In this document: piece after piece, positions 1 to 6,384 of the stretch | Layout: the number at the start of each line of letters is the position of its first letter | How positions within the stretch are numbered: the stretch's first letter is position 1 | NCBI GenBank assembly: GCA_946491675.1 | Contig: CAMLYN010000020.1 | Coordinates: forward strand, 1-14,026 | DNA: 14,026 nt | Reading direction: 5' to 3' | Source: an uncultured Mycoplasmatota bacterium | GTDB lineage: Bacteria; Bacillota_I; Bacilli_A; RF39; UBA660 | The notes under the pieces: model-generated | The model's database searches: none | The model's input: only the letters and a program-made list of their open reading frames with translations | Told to the model about the DNA's origin: nothing | Program-made: the position numbers and the translations under genes

Positions 1-187
1 TCAACTTAAGACTTTTTCCATTATTTTTCAATACTTTTTTCATACTTTTCTCCTATAATTTTATTACTAATGTTTTAACATTTATATTAAAGTTGTTTAA
101 TTTATTAATTATCATTTGCATGAAACTCAACTTCTTACTACTATTATGGTTGACTTTATTATCTTTATACTATAATTAAAATGAAAG

Positions 188-940
188 TTATTTTTGTGTA
201 AAATGATAAATTAAAAATAAAATACCAACAATTACAATTACTAATAAAATAAATAATAAAACTTTAGTTAATATACTATTTTTCTTTATTGACTCTTTCA
301 TTTCTTTAAAGTCATCAAAATCATCGCTAGTAAATTCTAAACTAGAAGTAAAAAATGATTTATCAATATTAGCTTCAATTAACTTAGTATTTTGAACATC
401 ATCATTATCTGATTTAACTTCAACTTTTTCAACCTCTTTAGCTAAATTTGGATCATGAATTGATTTTAAATCATCTAACAAATCAGTAGTATAACCATTT
501 TTACTATTACTAGAAATAGCCTCAATCATATTTTTCAATTCATCTTCACTTAACGAATTAGGAACTTCCTTATTTTCTAAACTAATTCCTTTTAAAATAT
601 TATATTGAGTATTTGCAAATCTACTAGTTTTATCCTGTCTTTCACTTTTAGCTTTATCTAAAACATCACGAATATCATAACTTTTTTCTTCTTCTTCCTC
701 TTCAACAATAGGTAAAGTAGGTTCTTCTTTTATCGGTTTAGGTTTATTAACATTATTAGTTCCATTAATTAATTCTCTTATTTTATCGATATCAATTTTT
801 TCATTTTTTTCAATTACCGAAATACCTTCAACATTTGAATATTCAACTTCATCATAGATAGTACGGTACAATTCTTTATTCTTACTAGCTCGTGACTTTT
901 TTTCACTCGGACTATAATATCTTTCCATACGACTTGGCAT
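188..940 (-). CDS. Hypothetical tail-anchored membrane protein, 250 aa
   Basis: I do not recognise the family. The protein is hydrophilic and acidic over most of its length, with a run of six glutamates at residues 80-85. One hydrophobic segment lies at about residues 226-247 and is followed by only a few residues. This predicts a C-terminally anchored protein with its bulk in the cytoplasm. The first 60 residues, rich in charged and Tyr residues (SRASKNKELYRTIYD), look more ordered than the low-complexity middle and could be a conserved block. The ATG at 938-940 is preceded by GGTGAT, complementary to the 16S rRNA tail, at a short spacing. The gene is divergent from the ferredoxin gene and is not in an operon with anything visible. 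Coding is convincing from the long frame and the start signal; function is unknown. Confidence 0.8.
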   Translation of the reverse strand: MPSRMERYYSPSEKKSRASKNKELYRTIYDEVEYSNVEGISVIEKNEKIDIDKIRELINGTNNVNKPKPIKEEPTLPIVEEEEEEKSYDIRDVLDKAKSERQDKTSRFANTQYNILKGISLENKEVPNSLSEDELKNMIEAISSNSKNGYTTDLLDDLKSIHDPNLAKEVEKVEVKSDNDDVQNTKLIEANIDKSFFTSSLEFTSDDFDDFKEMKESIKKNSILTKVLLFILLVIVIVGILFLIYHFTQK

Positions 941-965
941 ATAATCACCGTACCCTTCTATTAAT

Positions 966-994
966 ATAATAACATATTTGACAAAATATTTAAA
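966..994 (-). promoter_or_regulatory. Candidate extended -10 promoter for the tail-anchored protein
   Basis: On the minus strand TGT-TATTAT (extended -10; the hexamer covers 971 down to 966) is preceded after 17 bases by the weak -35 TTTAAA. The predicted start point lies about 20 bases before the ATG. The same TGT-TA(T/A)(T/A)AT arrangement occurs at three other promoters here. Confidence 0.45.
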
Positions 995-1002
995 TAGATT
1001 GC

Positions 1003-1031
1003 TTGCATTTTTAAATATAATTTTTTATAAT
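1003..1031 (+). promoter_or_regulatory. Candidate sigma-A promoter for ferredoxin
   Basis: TTGCAT (1003-1008), 17 bases, then a perfect TATAAT (1026-1031). Transcription would start near 1038, directly at the GGAGGG ribosome-binding site (1039-1044), giving a very short leader. A consensus TTGACA at 978-983 has no -10 at correct spacing. Confidence 0.5.
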
Positions 1032-1049
1032 TATATATGGAGGGATAAT

Positions 1050-1244
1050 ATGAAAGTAGAAATTATAAAAGAAAATTGTATTGGTTGTGGTCAATGTGAA
1101 GCAACTTGTAGTGAAGTATTTAAAATTGGTGACGATGGAATTGCCACAGTTATAAATGAAAATATAAAAAAAGAATTAGAAGAAGATATAAATGATGCAG
1201 CTGATGCTTGTCCAACTAGTGCTATAAATGTTGAAAACGCTTAA
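1050..1244 (+). CDS. fer: Monocluster [4Fe-4S] ferredoxin, 64 aa
   Basis: Small soluble electron carrier. Cysteines C10, C13 and C16 in C-I-G-C-G-Q-C and C54 in A-C-P-T would bind one [4Fe-4S] cluster. A further cysteine, C20, sits where Thermotoga-type ferredoxins carry a non-ligand cysteine, but I see no partner cysteine for a disulfide. The length and the GDDG turn after the cluster motif also match the 60-residue Thermotoga type. The ATG at 1050 is chosen because GGAGGG lies six bases before it and the ferredoxin fold begins there; an in-frame start at 978 would add a poorly fitting hydrophobic extension and lacks such a site. It is monocistronic and ends in a terminator shared with rluB. 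Partner enzymes cannot be named from the sequence. Confidence 0.93.
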   Translation: MKVEIIKENCIGCGQCEATCSEVFKIGDDGIATVINENIKKELEEDINDAADACPTSAINVENA

Positions 1245-1258
1245 AATTTAAGCGTTTT
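1234..1258. terminator. Bidirectional terminator between ferredoxin and rluB
   Basis: A perfect 12-base inverted repeat, AAAACGCTTAAA (1234-1245) and TTTAAGCGTTTT (1247-1258), has a single centre base. A-runs and T-runs at its ends supply a U-tract in either direction. It covers both stop codons of the convergent genes. Confidence 0.85.
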
Positions 1259-1970
1259 TATTATCAAAACTATATAACTTTTTAACCTCTTTAATCGTCA
1301 AATAACGATATTCTCCTGGTTTTAAACCAGTTAAATCTAAAAAAGCAATTTTTTCTCTTTTTAATTTAACTACCTCATGACCAACACTTAGAAACATATT
1401 TTTAACTTGATGATTTCTCCCCTCATGAATAGTTATCATAACTAAAGAAGTATTATTTTTTTTATCAATTTTTTTAACTTTAACTTTACAAGGAGCTGTC
1501 TTAACACCATCGATGATAACTCCTTTTTCTAATTTTTTTATTTCTAAACCAGATAAAATACCTTTTATTTTAGCCATATATACTTTATCAATATTATTTT
1601 TAGGATGAAGTAGAAGATTAGTTAATTCACCATCGTTAGTTAAAATCAAAATTCCTGTTGTATCATAATCTAATCTACCAACTGGATATAATCTCTTATC
1701 AGTATCAATTAAATCTAAAACAGTTTTTCGGTTTTTATCATCACTAGTAGTTGTTAAAACACCACGTGGTTTATACAATAAAATGTATTCTTTATCTTCT
1801 TTGGTTAAAGCCTTACCATCAATTGTAATAGTTTCTTTACCACTTACTTTAGTACCTAATTGAGTTACCAAAACATTATCAACTTTAACTTTTCCCTGAA
1901 TAATTAATTCTTCTGCTTTTCTTCTTGAACAATAACCACTATTAGCAATTACTTTTTGTAATCTTTCCAC
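1248..1970 (-). CDS. rluB: 23S rRNA pseudouridine synthase RluB
   Basis: RluB/RsuA-family enzyme that isomerises a uridine in the peptidyl-transferase region of 23S rRNA. An N-terminal S4 RNA-binding domain covers about residues 1-48 (MERLQKVIANSGYCSRRKAE). The catalytic domain shows KPRG at 67-70 and the signature G98-R-L-D101-YDTTG, with D101 the expected nucleophile. The 240-residue length is normal. I prefer the GTG at 1968-1970 over the in-frame GTG nine bases upstream. AAAGGTGAT is then correctly spaced, and the protein begins MERLQKVIA as in known RluB proteins. The gene follows spmB as in Bacillus subtilis, where the order is dacB-spmA-spmB-rluB. It probably has its own promoter over the spmB stop codon. 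Confidence 0.93.
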   Translation of the reverse strand: MERLQKVIANSGYCSRRKAEELIIQGKVKVDNVLVTQLGTKVSGKETITIDGKALTKEDKEYILLYKPRGVLTTTSDDKNRKTVLDLIDTDKRLYPVGRLDYDTTGILILTNDGELTNLLLHPKNNIDKVYMAKIKGILSGLEIKKLEKGVIIDGVKTAPCKVKVKKIDKKNNTSLVMITIHEGRNHQVKNMFLSVGHEVVKLKREKIAFLDLTGLKPGEYRYLTIKEVKKLYSFDNKNA

Positions 1971-1988
1971 ATCAATCACCTTTTATAA

Positions 1989-2017
1989 ATTATATATGAT
2001 ATAACTTATAAAATCAA
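1989..2017 (-). promoter_or_regulatory. Candidate sigma-A promoter for rluB
   Basis: Minus strand: TTGATT (2017-2012), 17 bases, TATAAT (1994-1989). The -35 contains the TGA stop codon of spmB. The predicted start, near 1982, lies within the AAAAGG Shine-Dalgarno, so the leader would be almost absent. Confidence 0.6.
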
Positions 2018-2508
2018 GCCAAAAAACTAACAAATAAAATACTTATTGTAATACTTACTAAATCCGCTAATAAACCTGCCAACAATGAATATTTTATTTT
2101 TTTAATTCCCACACTTCCAAAATATAAAGTCAAAATATAAAAAGTTGTATCAGTAGTTCCTTGAATGTAAGAAGCTAATGTTCCAATAAAACCATCAGGA
2201 CCAAAAGATTCATAGATTGTTGTTAAAATGGCTAAAGAAGAAGTTCCAGAAATTGGACGCATAATTATTAATGGTAATATTTCATTAGGAATAAAAGAAA
2301 TAAAACCAAATAAATTAGCAACTATATTACTTTTAGTTAGTATATTAACAGCAAAAATCATCGCTAATAAACAAGGGAAAAGTTTTAAAATCATATCAAA
2401 ACTTTCTTTAGCACCTTCAATAAAAGTATCATAAACAGCTACTTTTTTAATAATTGCATATATAATTACAAACAAAACAATTATTGGAATAATTAAACTA
2501 GATATCAT
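2014..2508 (-). CDS. spmB: Spore maturation protein B (SpmB)
   Basis: Integral membrane protein of the nucleoside-recognition/Gate family. In Bacillus subtilis, SpmA and SpmB are needed for full dehydration of the spore core; the transported substrate is unknown. The call rests on YDTFIEGAKESF near residue 26, the central IMRPISGTSSLAIL block, and QGTTDTTFYILTLYFGSVGIK near the C-terminus, all typical of SpmB. Several hydrophobic segments fill the 164 residues, slightly short for the family but complete. The start ATG overlaps the spmA stop by four bases (ATGA), so translation is probably coupled. The stop is TGA. Presence of the gene alone does not prove that the organism sporulates. Confidence 0.92.
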   Translation of the reverse strand: MISSLIIPIIVLFVIIYAIIKKVAVYDTFIEGAKESFDMILKLFPCLLAMIFAVNILTKSNIVANLFGFISFIPNEILPLIIMRPISGTSSLAILTTIYESFGPDGFIGTLASYIQGTTDTTFYILTLYFGSVGIKKIKYSLLAGLLADLVSITISILFVSFLA

Positions 2509-3080
2509 AATAACCTCGCTAGAATTCGATCGATTATAAGTCCACAGATTGTACTAGTGAAAGTAATTATGATACACGGAAAAACAATACTTGTTGGATC
2601 TTGACTTCCATACATCATTCTTAAAGAAATAATCGTTGTTGGAATAATTGTTACACCACTAGTATTTAAAACTAAAAAAGTAATCATCGATCGTGTCGCA
2701 GTATCTTTTTGAGGATTTAATTCTTGTAAAGATCGCATAGCTTTCAAACCAAATGGCGTTGCAGCATTACCTAGACCAAACATATTAGCAATTATATTAG
2801 AACTTATATAACTTAAAGATTCATGACCTTTAGGAATTTCCGGAAAAATAAATTTTAAAATACTAGATAATTTTAAAGATAATTTTTTAAGCAATCCAGA
2901 AACTTCAGCTATTTTAGCTATTCCTAACCATAAAGCCATAACAGGAAATATCTTAAAAGTCATATCTAAAGCAGTTTTACAACTATTTAATATTTCATTG
3001 TTAATAACATCAACATTGTCAGTAAATAAGCAAAAAATAATACCAATAATAATGAAAAAACCCCATATTTTATTTACCAT
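2505..3080 (-). CDS. spmA: Spore maturation protein A (SpmA)
   Basis: Partner of SpmB in the membrane, also with the nucleoside-recognition/Gate domain. Diagnostic stretches are PKGHESLSYISSNIIANMFGLGNAATPFGLKAM (from about residue 83; the core GLGNAATPFGLKAM is the family hallmark) and LNTSGVTIIPTTIISLRM. There are hydrophobic segments near residues 5-20 and 42-60 and at the C-terminus. The length of 191 residues is normal. It starts seven bases inside the end of dacB and ends in a four-base overlap with spmB, so the three genes form one tight operon. The TGA stop at 2505-2507 is the natural end of the protein and argues against TGA being read as Trp here. Confidence 0.94.
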   Translation of the reverse strand: MVNKIWGFFIIIGIIFCLFTDNVDVINNEILNSCKTALDMTFKIFPVMALWLGIAKIAEVSGLLKKLSLKLSSILKFIFPEIPKGHESLSYISSNIIANMFGLGNAATPFGLKAMRSLQELNPQKDTATRSMITFLVLNTSGVTIIPTTIISLRMMYGSQDPTSIVFPCIIITFTSTICGLIIDRILARLL

Positions 3081-4144
3081 AAATTTCTAAACCACGCTTT
3101 CACTTTATCCCAAAAACTTAAAGTTTCTTCCTTTCTTACATATATTTTTTCTTCATGAACTTTTTCATTATTAATTAAAACTTCAACTATTCCCACTTCA
3201 TCGTTATTGTTATAATTTTTCTTTTTTTCTAATTTAAAATTTAACAAAATATTATTTTGTTCATTATTATTTAATGAATAATTAAAATCGTTATTAATAT
3301 ATAATGTATCTTTATAATAATTTTCATCGATTATTTCAATTTCACCTTTTTTTAAAATATTATAATTTGAATAATTAGCAAAAGCTTCTTCAAATAAATT
3401 AATATGGTCTAAAAAGTCATTACCATCATTTAAAGTAACTACAACTAAATTAACACCATCTTTAGAAGCTGTTGTAACTAATGTTCTTTTAGCAATATCA
3501 GTAAATCCTGTTTTCCCACCAGTTATGTAATTATAACTATGTAATAACTTATGTTTATTTATCCATGAATAATAATTCATATTTGTTCTTAAAGTATATT
3601 TTTTTGTACTAACTATTTTACGATAATTTTCATTTTGCATAGCATAACTAGTAAGTAAAGCCATGTCATATGCTGTGGATAAATTACCTCCATTTTCATC
3701 CAAACCATGAGGATTATTAAAAGTTGTGTTTTTCATTCCGATTTCCACAGCTTTTTTGTTCATCATTTCAACAAAGATATCAATATCGCCACCAACATAG
3801 TTAGCAATAGCTAAAGCAGCATCATTACCACTTCTTAACATTAAACCATACAATAAAGATTCTAAAGTTAACTCTTCACCTTGTTTAATATAAATACCAG
3901 AACCATAAGCTTTACTTATTTCTTCACCAATAGTCACTGTACTATTGATATCAGCATTTTCTATTGCTACTATTGCTGTCATTATTTTGGAAATCGAAGC
4001 CACACTTCTAACTGTATGCATATTTTCTCCATAAATTACATTTAAACTATCCATATCCATTAGAACAACACTACTTGCGCTACTACTATACGCTTTAATA
4101 CTTATAGGCATTAATAATAATAAAATTAATACTAACTTTTTCAC
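3074..4144 (-). CDS. dacB: D-alanyl-D-alanine carboxypeptidase (DacB/DacF, penicillin-binding protein type)
   Basis: Removes the terminal D-Ala from peptidoglycan pentapeptides outside the membrane, which limits cross-linking. An N-terminal signal peptide (KK, hydrophobic stretch, Ala-Tyr at 18-19) is visible. The serine-peptidase S11 motifs are complete: S50-I-S-K53, S105-G-N107 and K211-T-G213. A C-terminal domain follows, and the last 14 residues (SFWDKVKAWFRNLW) look like the amphipathic membrane anchor of low-molecular-weight PBPs. The start is GTG at 4142-4144 with AGGTGAT just upstream. The position directly before spmA and spmB matches Bacillus subtilis dacB, which trims spore cortex. 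The orthology to DacB is therefore contextual; a vegetative DacA/DacF role cannot be excluded. Confidence 0.93.
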   Translation of the reverse strand: MKKLVLILLLLMPISIKAYSSSASSVVLMDMDSLNVIYGENMHTVRSVASISKIMTAIVAIENADINSTVTIGEEISKAYGSGIYIKQGEELTLESLLYGLMLRSGNDAALAIANYVGGDIDIFVEMMNKKAVEIGMKNTTFNNPHGLDENGGNLSTAYDMALLTSYAMQNENYRKIVSTKKYTLRTNMNYYSWINKHKLLHSYNYITGGKTGFTDIAKRTLVTTASKDGVNLVVVTLNDGNDFLDHINLFEEAFANYSNYNILKKGEIEIIDENYYKDTLYINNDFNYSLNNNEQNNILLNFKLEKKKNYNNNDEVGIVEVLINNEKVHEEKIYVRKEETLSFWDKVKAWFRNLW

Positions 4145-4159
4145 ACTATCACCTATAAA

Positions 4160-4167
4160 ATAGTATG
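4160..4167 (-). promoter_or_regulatory. Possible -10 element of the dacB operon, sigma-E-like
   Basis: Minus-strand CATACTAT resembles the sporulation sigma-E -10 (CATACAAT) in seven of eight bases. It lies about 7 bases before the dacB Shine-Dalgarno. I see no matching sigma-E -35 and no good sigma-A promoter nearby. Weak evidence. Confidence 0.25.
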
Positions 4168-4172
4168 AAAAA

Positions 4173-4190
4173 AAGTCTAATTATAGACTT
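4173..4190 (-). terminator. Intrinsic terminator after the ATPase pseudogene
   Basis: AAGTCTA (4173-4179), loop of four, TAGACTT (4184-4190). On the minus strand the hairpin is followed by a run of seven T (4174-4168). It lies three bases after the last stop of the pseudogene and 28 bases before dacB. Confidence 0.65.
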
Positions 4191-4192
4191 AA

Positions 4193-4989
4193 TTAAAATT
4201 CTGAATCATTTAAAAAATCGATAATATTTTTGTGAATGATTCCATTATTTGAAAAATCAGTTTTATCTAAAGTCATAACATATTTAGGATAATTATCTTT
4301 TATATCATCAAATGCCGAAAATTCTCTTCCTGTTGTGTCGATTAGATATTGCAAAATTAAATAAATTAATATCTTTTAATCCTAATCTTTCAACCACATC
4401 TCTTAAAATTGTCGAATCAAAAACACTATATAAATAATCTTTAATATTATTTTCACTAGTAAAGTCTAAACGATTAGGTATCCCCCCATTCGACAAAATC
4501 CTAAAAAGCATTTTCATTATAAGCATCCTTACCAGTTAACTCAATATATTCTCTATAACACAAAGGATTTATGTTAAAACTTACATATCTACCAGATAAT
4601 ACTGTGGATAATTCGTTAGATAATAACTTACTATTAGAACCTGTCATAAAAATACTAACATTTAAAGAAGCTCTTAATGAGTTGACTACTTTTTCAAATT
4701 CATAAACATTTTGAATTTCATCAAAAAATATATAATATAACTTTTTATCAATTACTTTATCCTTAATAAATTTATTTAATTTTTTATAATTCTTTAGTTC
4801 TTCATATTCAATATATTCAAAATTAATATACATAATATGATTTTCATCTACTTGATTTTCCCGTATTTCATCCATTATTTATTCCAAAATAATTGACTTA
4901 CCACATCTTCTAATGCCAATTAAAATTTTGACTAAATTACTATCATAAAAGCCTCTTATTCTCGATAAATACAATTCTCTTTTAAGCAT
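4193..4989 (-). pseudogene. Decayed AAA-type ATPase (DUF4143-family ATP-binding protein)
   Basis: The remains read MLKRELYLSRIRGFYDSNLV, then the Walker A G25-IRRCGK-S32, LE, and a TAA at codon 37 (4879-4881) where homologues have Gln. The same frame continues with IFFDEIQNV (Walker B) and IFMTGSNSKLLS (sensor) to a TAG at 4501-4503. A frameshift at the G-run 4484-4489 moves to a second frame (GGIPNRLDF...DVVERLGLKDINLFN). Another near 4353-4358 moves to a third (ILQYLIDTTGREFSA), followed directly by FDDIKDNYPKYV...FSNNGIIHKNIIDFL, the usual C-terminal end. The large middle of the C-terminal domain is missing between FSA and FDD. Intact members have about 400 residues. The original start keeps a good AGGTGAT site. 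No functional product is expected. Confidence 0.93.
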
Positions 4990-5030
4990 ATCATCACCTA
5001 AAATAATTATAAAAAAAAATTATTCTTGTT

Positions 5031-5090
5031 AAGTTATTTTTTAAAATAAAAATAACTTAATTATTTGAAAAGTTATTTTTATTTTAAAAA
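5031..5090 (-). terminator. Terminator of the desulfoferrodoxin operon, long inverted repeat with an extra half-site
   Basis: A perfect 21-base inverted repeat (5038-5058 against 5070-5090, loop of 11) begins at the base after the desulfoferrodoxin stop. A third copy of the AAGTTATTTTT half-site lies at 5031-5041. On the minus strand the middle arm can pair with either neighbour, giving two exclusive hairpins. A run of T at about 5022-5014 follows the second one. Confidence 0.75.
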
Positions 5091-5456
5091 TTATATTTCT
5101 TTTTTCCATAAACCATGTAAGTTGCAATAAGCGTAAATAGTACTATTTTCTTCATAGTTAAAAGTTGCTTTAGGTTCATCAGTTGGTTTTAAATTTAATC
5201 TAACAATTTTGTTACCTTTAACTAAAGCAATCCACATAATATAGTGTTCTTCAGTCATTGGATGAAGAATATCACCAACAGTTACTTCTACTTTACTATC
5301 ACTAACTTTACAACTTGGAACATGTTTTTCCAAACTAGCATCAGTAGTATTAGCTTCTAATAATTCCATATTTTTTCCACAGCATTTAATATTTTTCTCA
5401 TTTCCATCAATTAATTCAATTACATTTCCACAAATCTGACATACATAAAATTTCAT
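5091..5456 (-). CDS. dfx: Desulfoferrodoxin, class II (2Fe) superoxide reductase
   Basis: Reduces superoxide to hydrogen peroxide in the cytoplasm of anaerobes without releasing oxygen. The N-terminal desulforedoxin domain has C6, C9, C25 and C26 for the Fe(Cys)4 centre. The C-terminal neelaredoxin domain has the catalytic iron ligands H45, H65, H71, C111 and H114. The conserved E43-K44 pair precedes the first His. All ligands are present, so the enzyme looks active; 121 residues is usual. The ATG at 5454-5456 is chosen over one four codons upstream because GGAGG precedes it at correct spacing and the protein then begins MKFYVCQICG like its relatives. It starts two bases after the stop of the upstream membrane-protein gene, and its ribosome-binding site lies inside that gene, so translation is probably coupled. 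Electrons may come from a rubredoxin-like donor, not seen here. Confidence 0.95.
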   Translation of the reverse strand: MKFYVCQICGNVIELIDGNEKNIKCCGKNMELLEANTTDASLEKHVPSCKVSDSKVEVTVGDILHPMTEEHYIMWIALVKGNKIVRLNLKPTDEPKATFNYEENSTIYAYCNLHGLWKKEI

Positions 5457-5458
5457 AA

Positions 5459-6247
5459 CTACCTCCATTTTTTATTTCTTTCTATTTCCTTTGTTTTTTT
5501 CTTCAACTGTTTTTCTTTTTTATGTAATTCTTTTTTAGTTTCTTTTAATTCTTTCCGAGTTCGTTTTAAATCTAGTTTAGCCTTAATGAAATCAATATTA
5601 ATATTACTAATAGCAGCTTTTACCTTAGGGAATGCTTTCATTAAACGTCTAGTCCATACGGATTTACTAAGTAATACTTCTTTTACCTTTTTTGTTATTT
5701 CTTCAGTATTGTCCTTTTTCAAAAAAGACATAGCAGTATTTTTAAAACTACTAATTATTTTTAAAGATAAAACCAAATCTAAAATAAAAATTATGGCTAA
5801 TACAATTGCAATTATATTTAAAACTTGTGGATTAGCTAAACTAAATAAAAATTTAAAACTAGGATTTACAATATAAATAGCAAAACATCCTAACAAACCA
5901 AAAGGAACTAAAGTTTCTAAACAAATTCTACCATTGATATTAAATCTATAATTTGAATAATCCCACCATCTAGCTTTAAATAATTTTTCCATCAAATAAC
6001 TAGTAAAATATTCTAATATTGCAAACATAAACATCGACATCACAAACAGGATTATTATACTATCTTTATGACTAGTTAAAGTAATAGTGGCAATTACTCC
6101 ACCAACACCATAAATTGGACAATATGGTCCAATTAAAAAACCACGATTAACCAATTTTCCATTAACAAAGTATTCATATATAACTTCGATTATCCATCCT
6201 ATAAATGAATAACATATAAATAGTAAAAACAGTTCACTCACATTCAT
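5459..6247 (-). CDS. Membrane protein of the putative ABC-transporter type IV (CmpB-like) family
   Basis: Polytopic membrane protein of unknown function in the family annotated 'putative ABC-transporter type IV'. Family signatures are NRGFLIGPYCPIYGVGG (about residues 34-50) and WWDYSNYRFNINGRICLE (about 94-111). Hydrophobic segments lie near residues 4-24, 44-58, 63-82, 112-127 and 143-162. After residue 170 the protein is soluble. The final 45 residues are almost purely Lys/Glu/Leu heptads (KRTRKELKETKKELHKKEKQ), a likely coiled coil. No ATPase partner is nearby, so the transporter label is only a family name. The ATG at 6245-6247 has GAGGT upstream; an in-frame TTG at 6265 is less likely. 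It is the first gene of an operon with desulfoferrodoxin. Confidence 0.85.
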   Translation of the reverse strand: MNVSELFLLFICYSFIGWIIEVIYEYFVNGKLVNRGFLIGPYCPIYGVGGVIATITLTSHKDSIIILFVMSMFMFAILEYFTSYLMEKLFKARWWDYSNYRFNINGRICLETLVPFGLLGCFAIYIVNPSFKFLFSLANPQVLNIIAIVLAIIFILDLVLSLKIISSFKNTAMSFLKKDNTEEITKKVKEVLLSKSVWTRRLMKAFPKVKAAISNINIDFIKAKLDLKRTRKELKETKKELHKKEKQLKKKTKEIERNKKWR

Positions 6248-6267
6248 AAAACTTACCTCGCCCAAAC

Positions 6268-6295
6268 ATTATAACATAAAAAAAGAAATTTGCAA
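6268..6295 (-). promoter_or_regulatory. Extended -10 promoter for the CmpB-like/desulfoferrodoxin operon
   Basis: Minus strand: TTGCAA (6295-6290), 16 bases, TATAAT (6273-6268) preceded by TG at the extended position. The -35 ends three bases from the CIRCE element. Confidence 0.65.
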
Positions 6296-6298
6296 AGT

Positions 6299-6325
6299 TT
6301 AGCACTCTTACTTGACAAGTGCTAA
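6299..6325. promoter_or_regulatory. CIRCE operator (HrcA binding site)
   Basis: TTAGCACTC (6299-6307), nine bases, AAGTGCTAA (6317-6325). The consensus is TTAGCACTC-N9-GAGTGCTAA, so 17 of 18 arm positions match. HrcA, the heat-shock repressor, binds this element and is released under protein-folding stress. It overlaps the -35 of the clpB promoter, the classical position for repression. Confidence 0.95.
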
Positions 6326-6340
6326 AGATAGTGTTATAAT
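6312..6340 (+). promoter_or_regulatory. Consensus sigma-A promoter of clpB
   Basis: TTGACA (6312-6317), exactly 17 bases, TATAAT (6335-6340), with TG one base before the -10. Both hexamers are perfect. The -35 lies in the spacer and right arm of CIRCE, so HrcA would block polymerase. Start point predicted near 6347. Confidence 0.93.
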
Positions 6341-6346
6341 GACTAC

Positions 6347-6364
6347 GTTGATTAGATAATCAAC
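6347..6364 (+). promoter_or_regulatory. Stem-loop at the 5' end of the clpB transcript
   Basis: GTTGATTA (6347-6354) and TAATCAAC (6357-6364) form an inverted repeat that opens at the predicted transcription start. The closing pairs probably open to a four-base loop. There is no U-tract, so it is not a terminator. It leaves AGGAGG (6373-6378) free. A 5'-terminal stem often protects mRNA from decay; that role is inferred. Confidence 0.55.
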
Positions 6365-6384
6365 ACATAAAAAGGAGGGATATT

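Noticed and set aside
150..176. Plus-strand TTGACT and TATAAT as a promoter
   Set aside because: The spacing is 15 bases, and only the antisense end of the tail-anchored gene lies downstream; no plus-strand gene follows.
978..1049. Ferredoxin start at 978 with a longer N-terminus
   Set aside because: It would add a hydrophobic extension not found in this ferredoxin type and would run through the promoter; the ATG at 1050 has an excellent GGAGGG.
4308..4875. Two small separate genes between dacB and desulfoferrodoxin
   Set aside because: Both open frames are pieces of one ATPase; joined with the codons before 4879 and after 4353 they rebuild the ends of a single family member.
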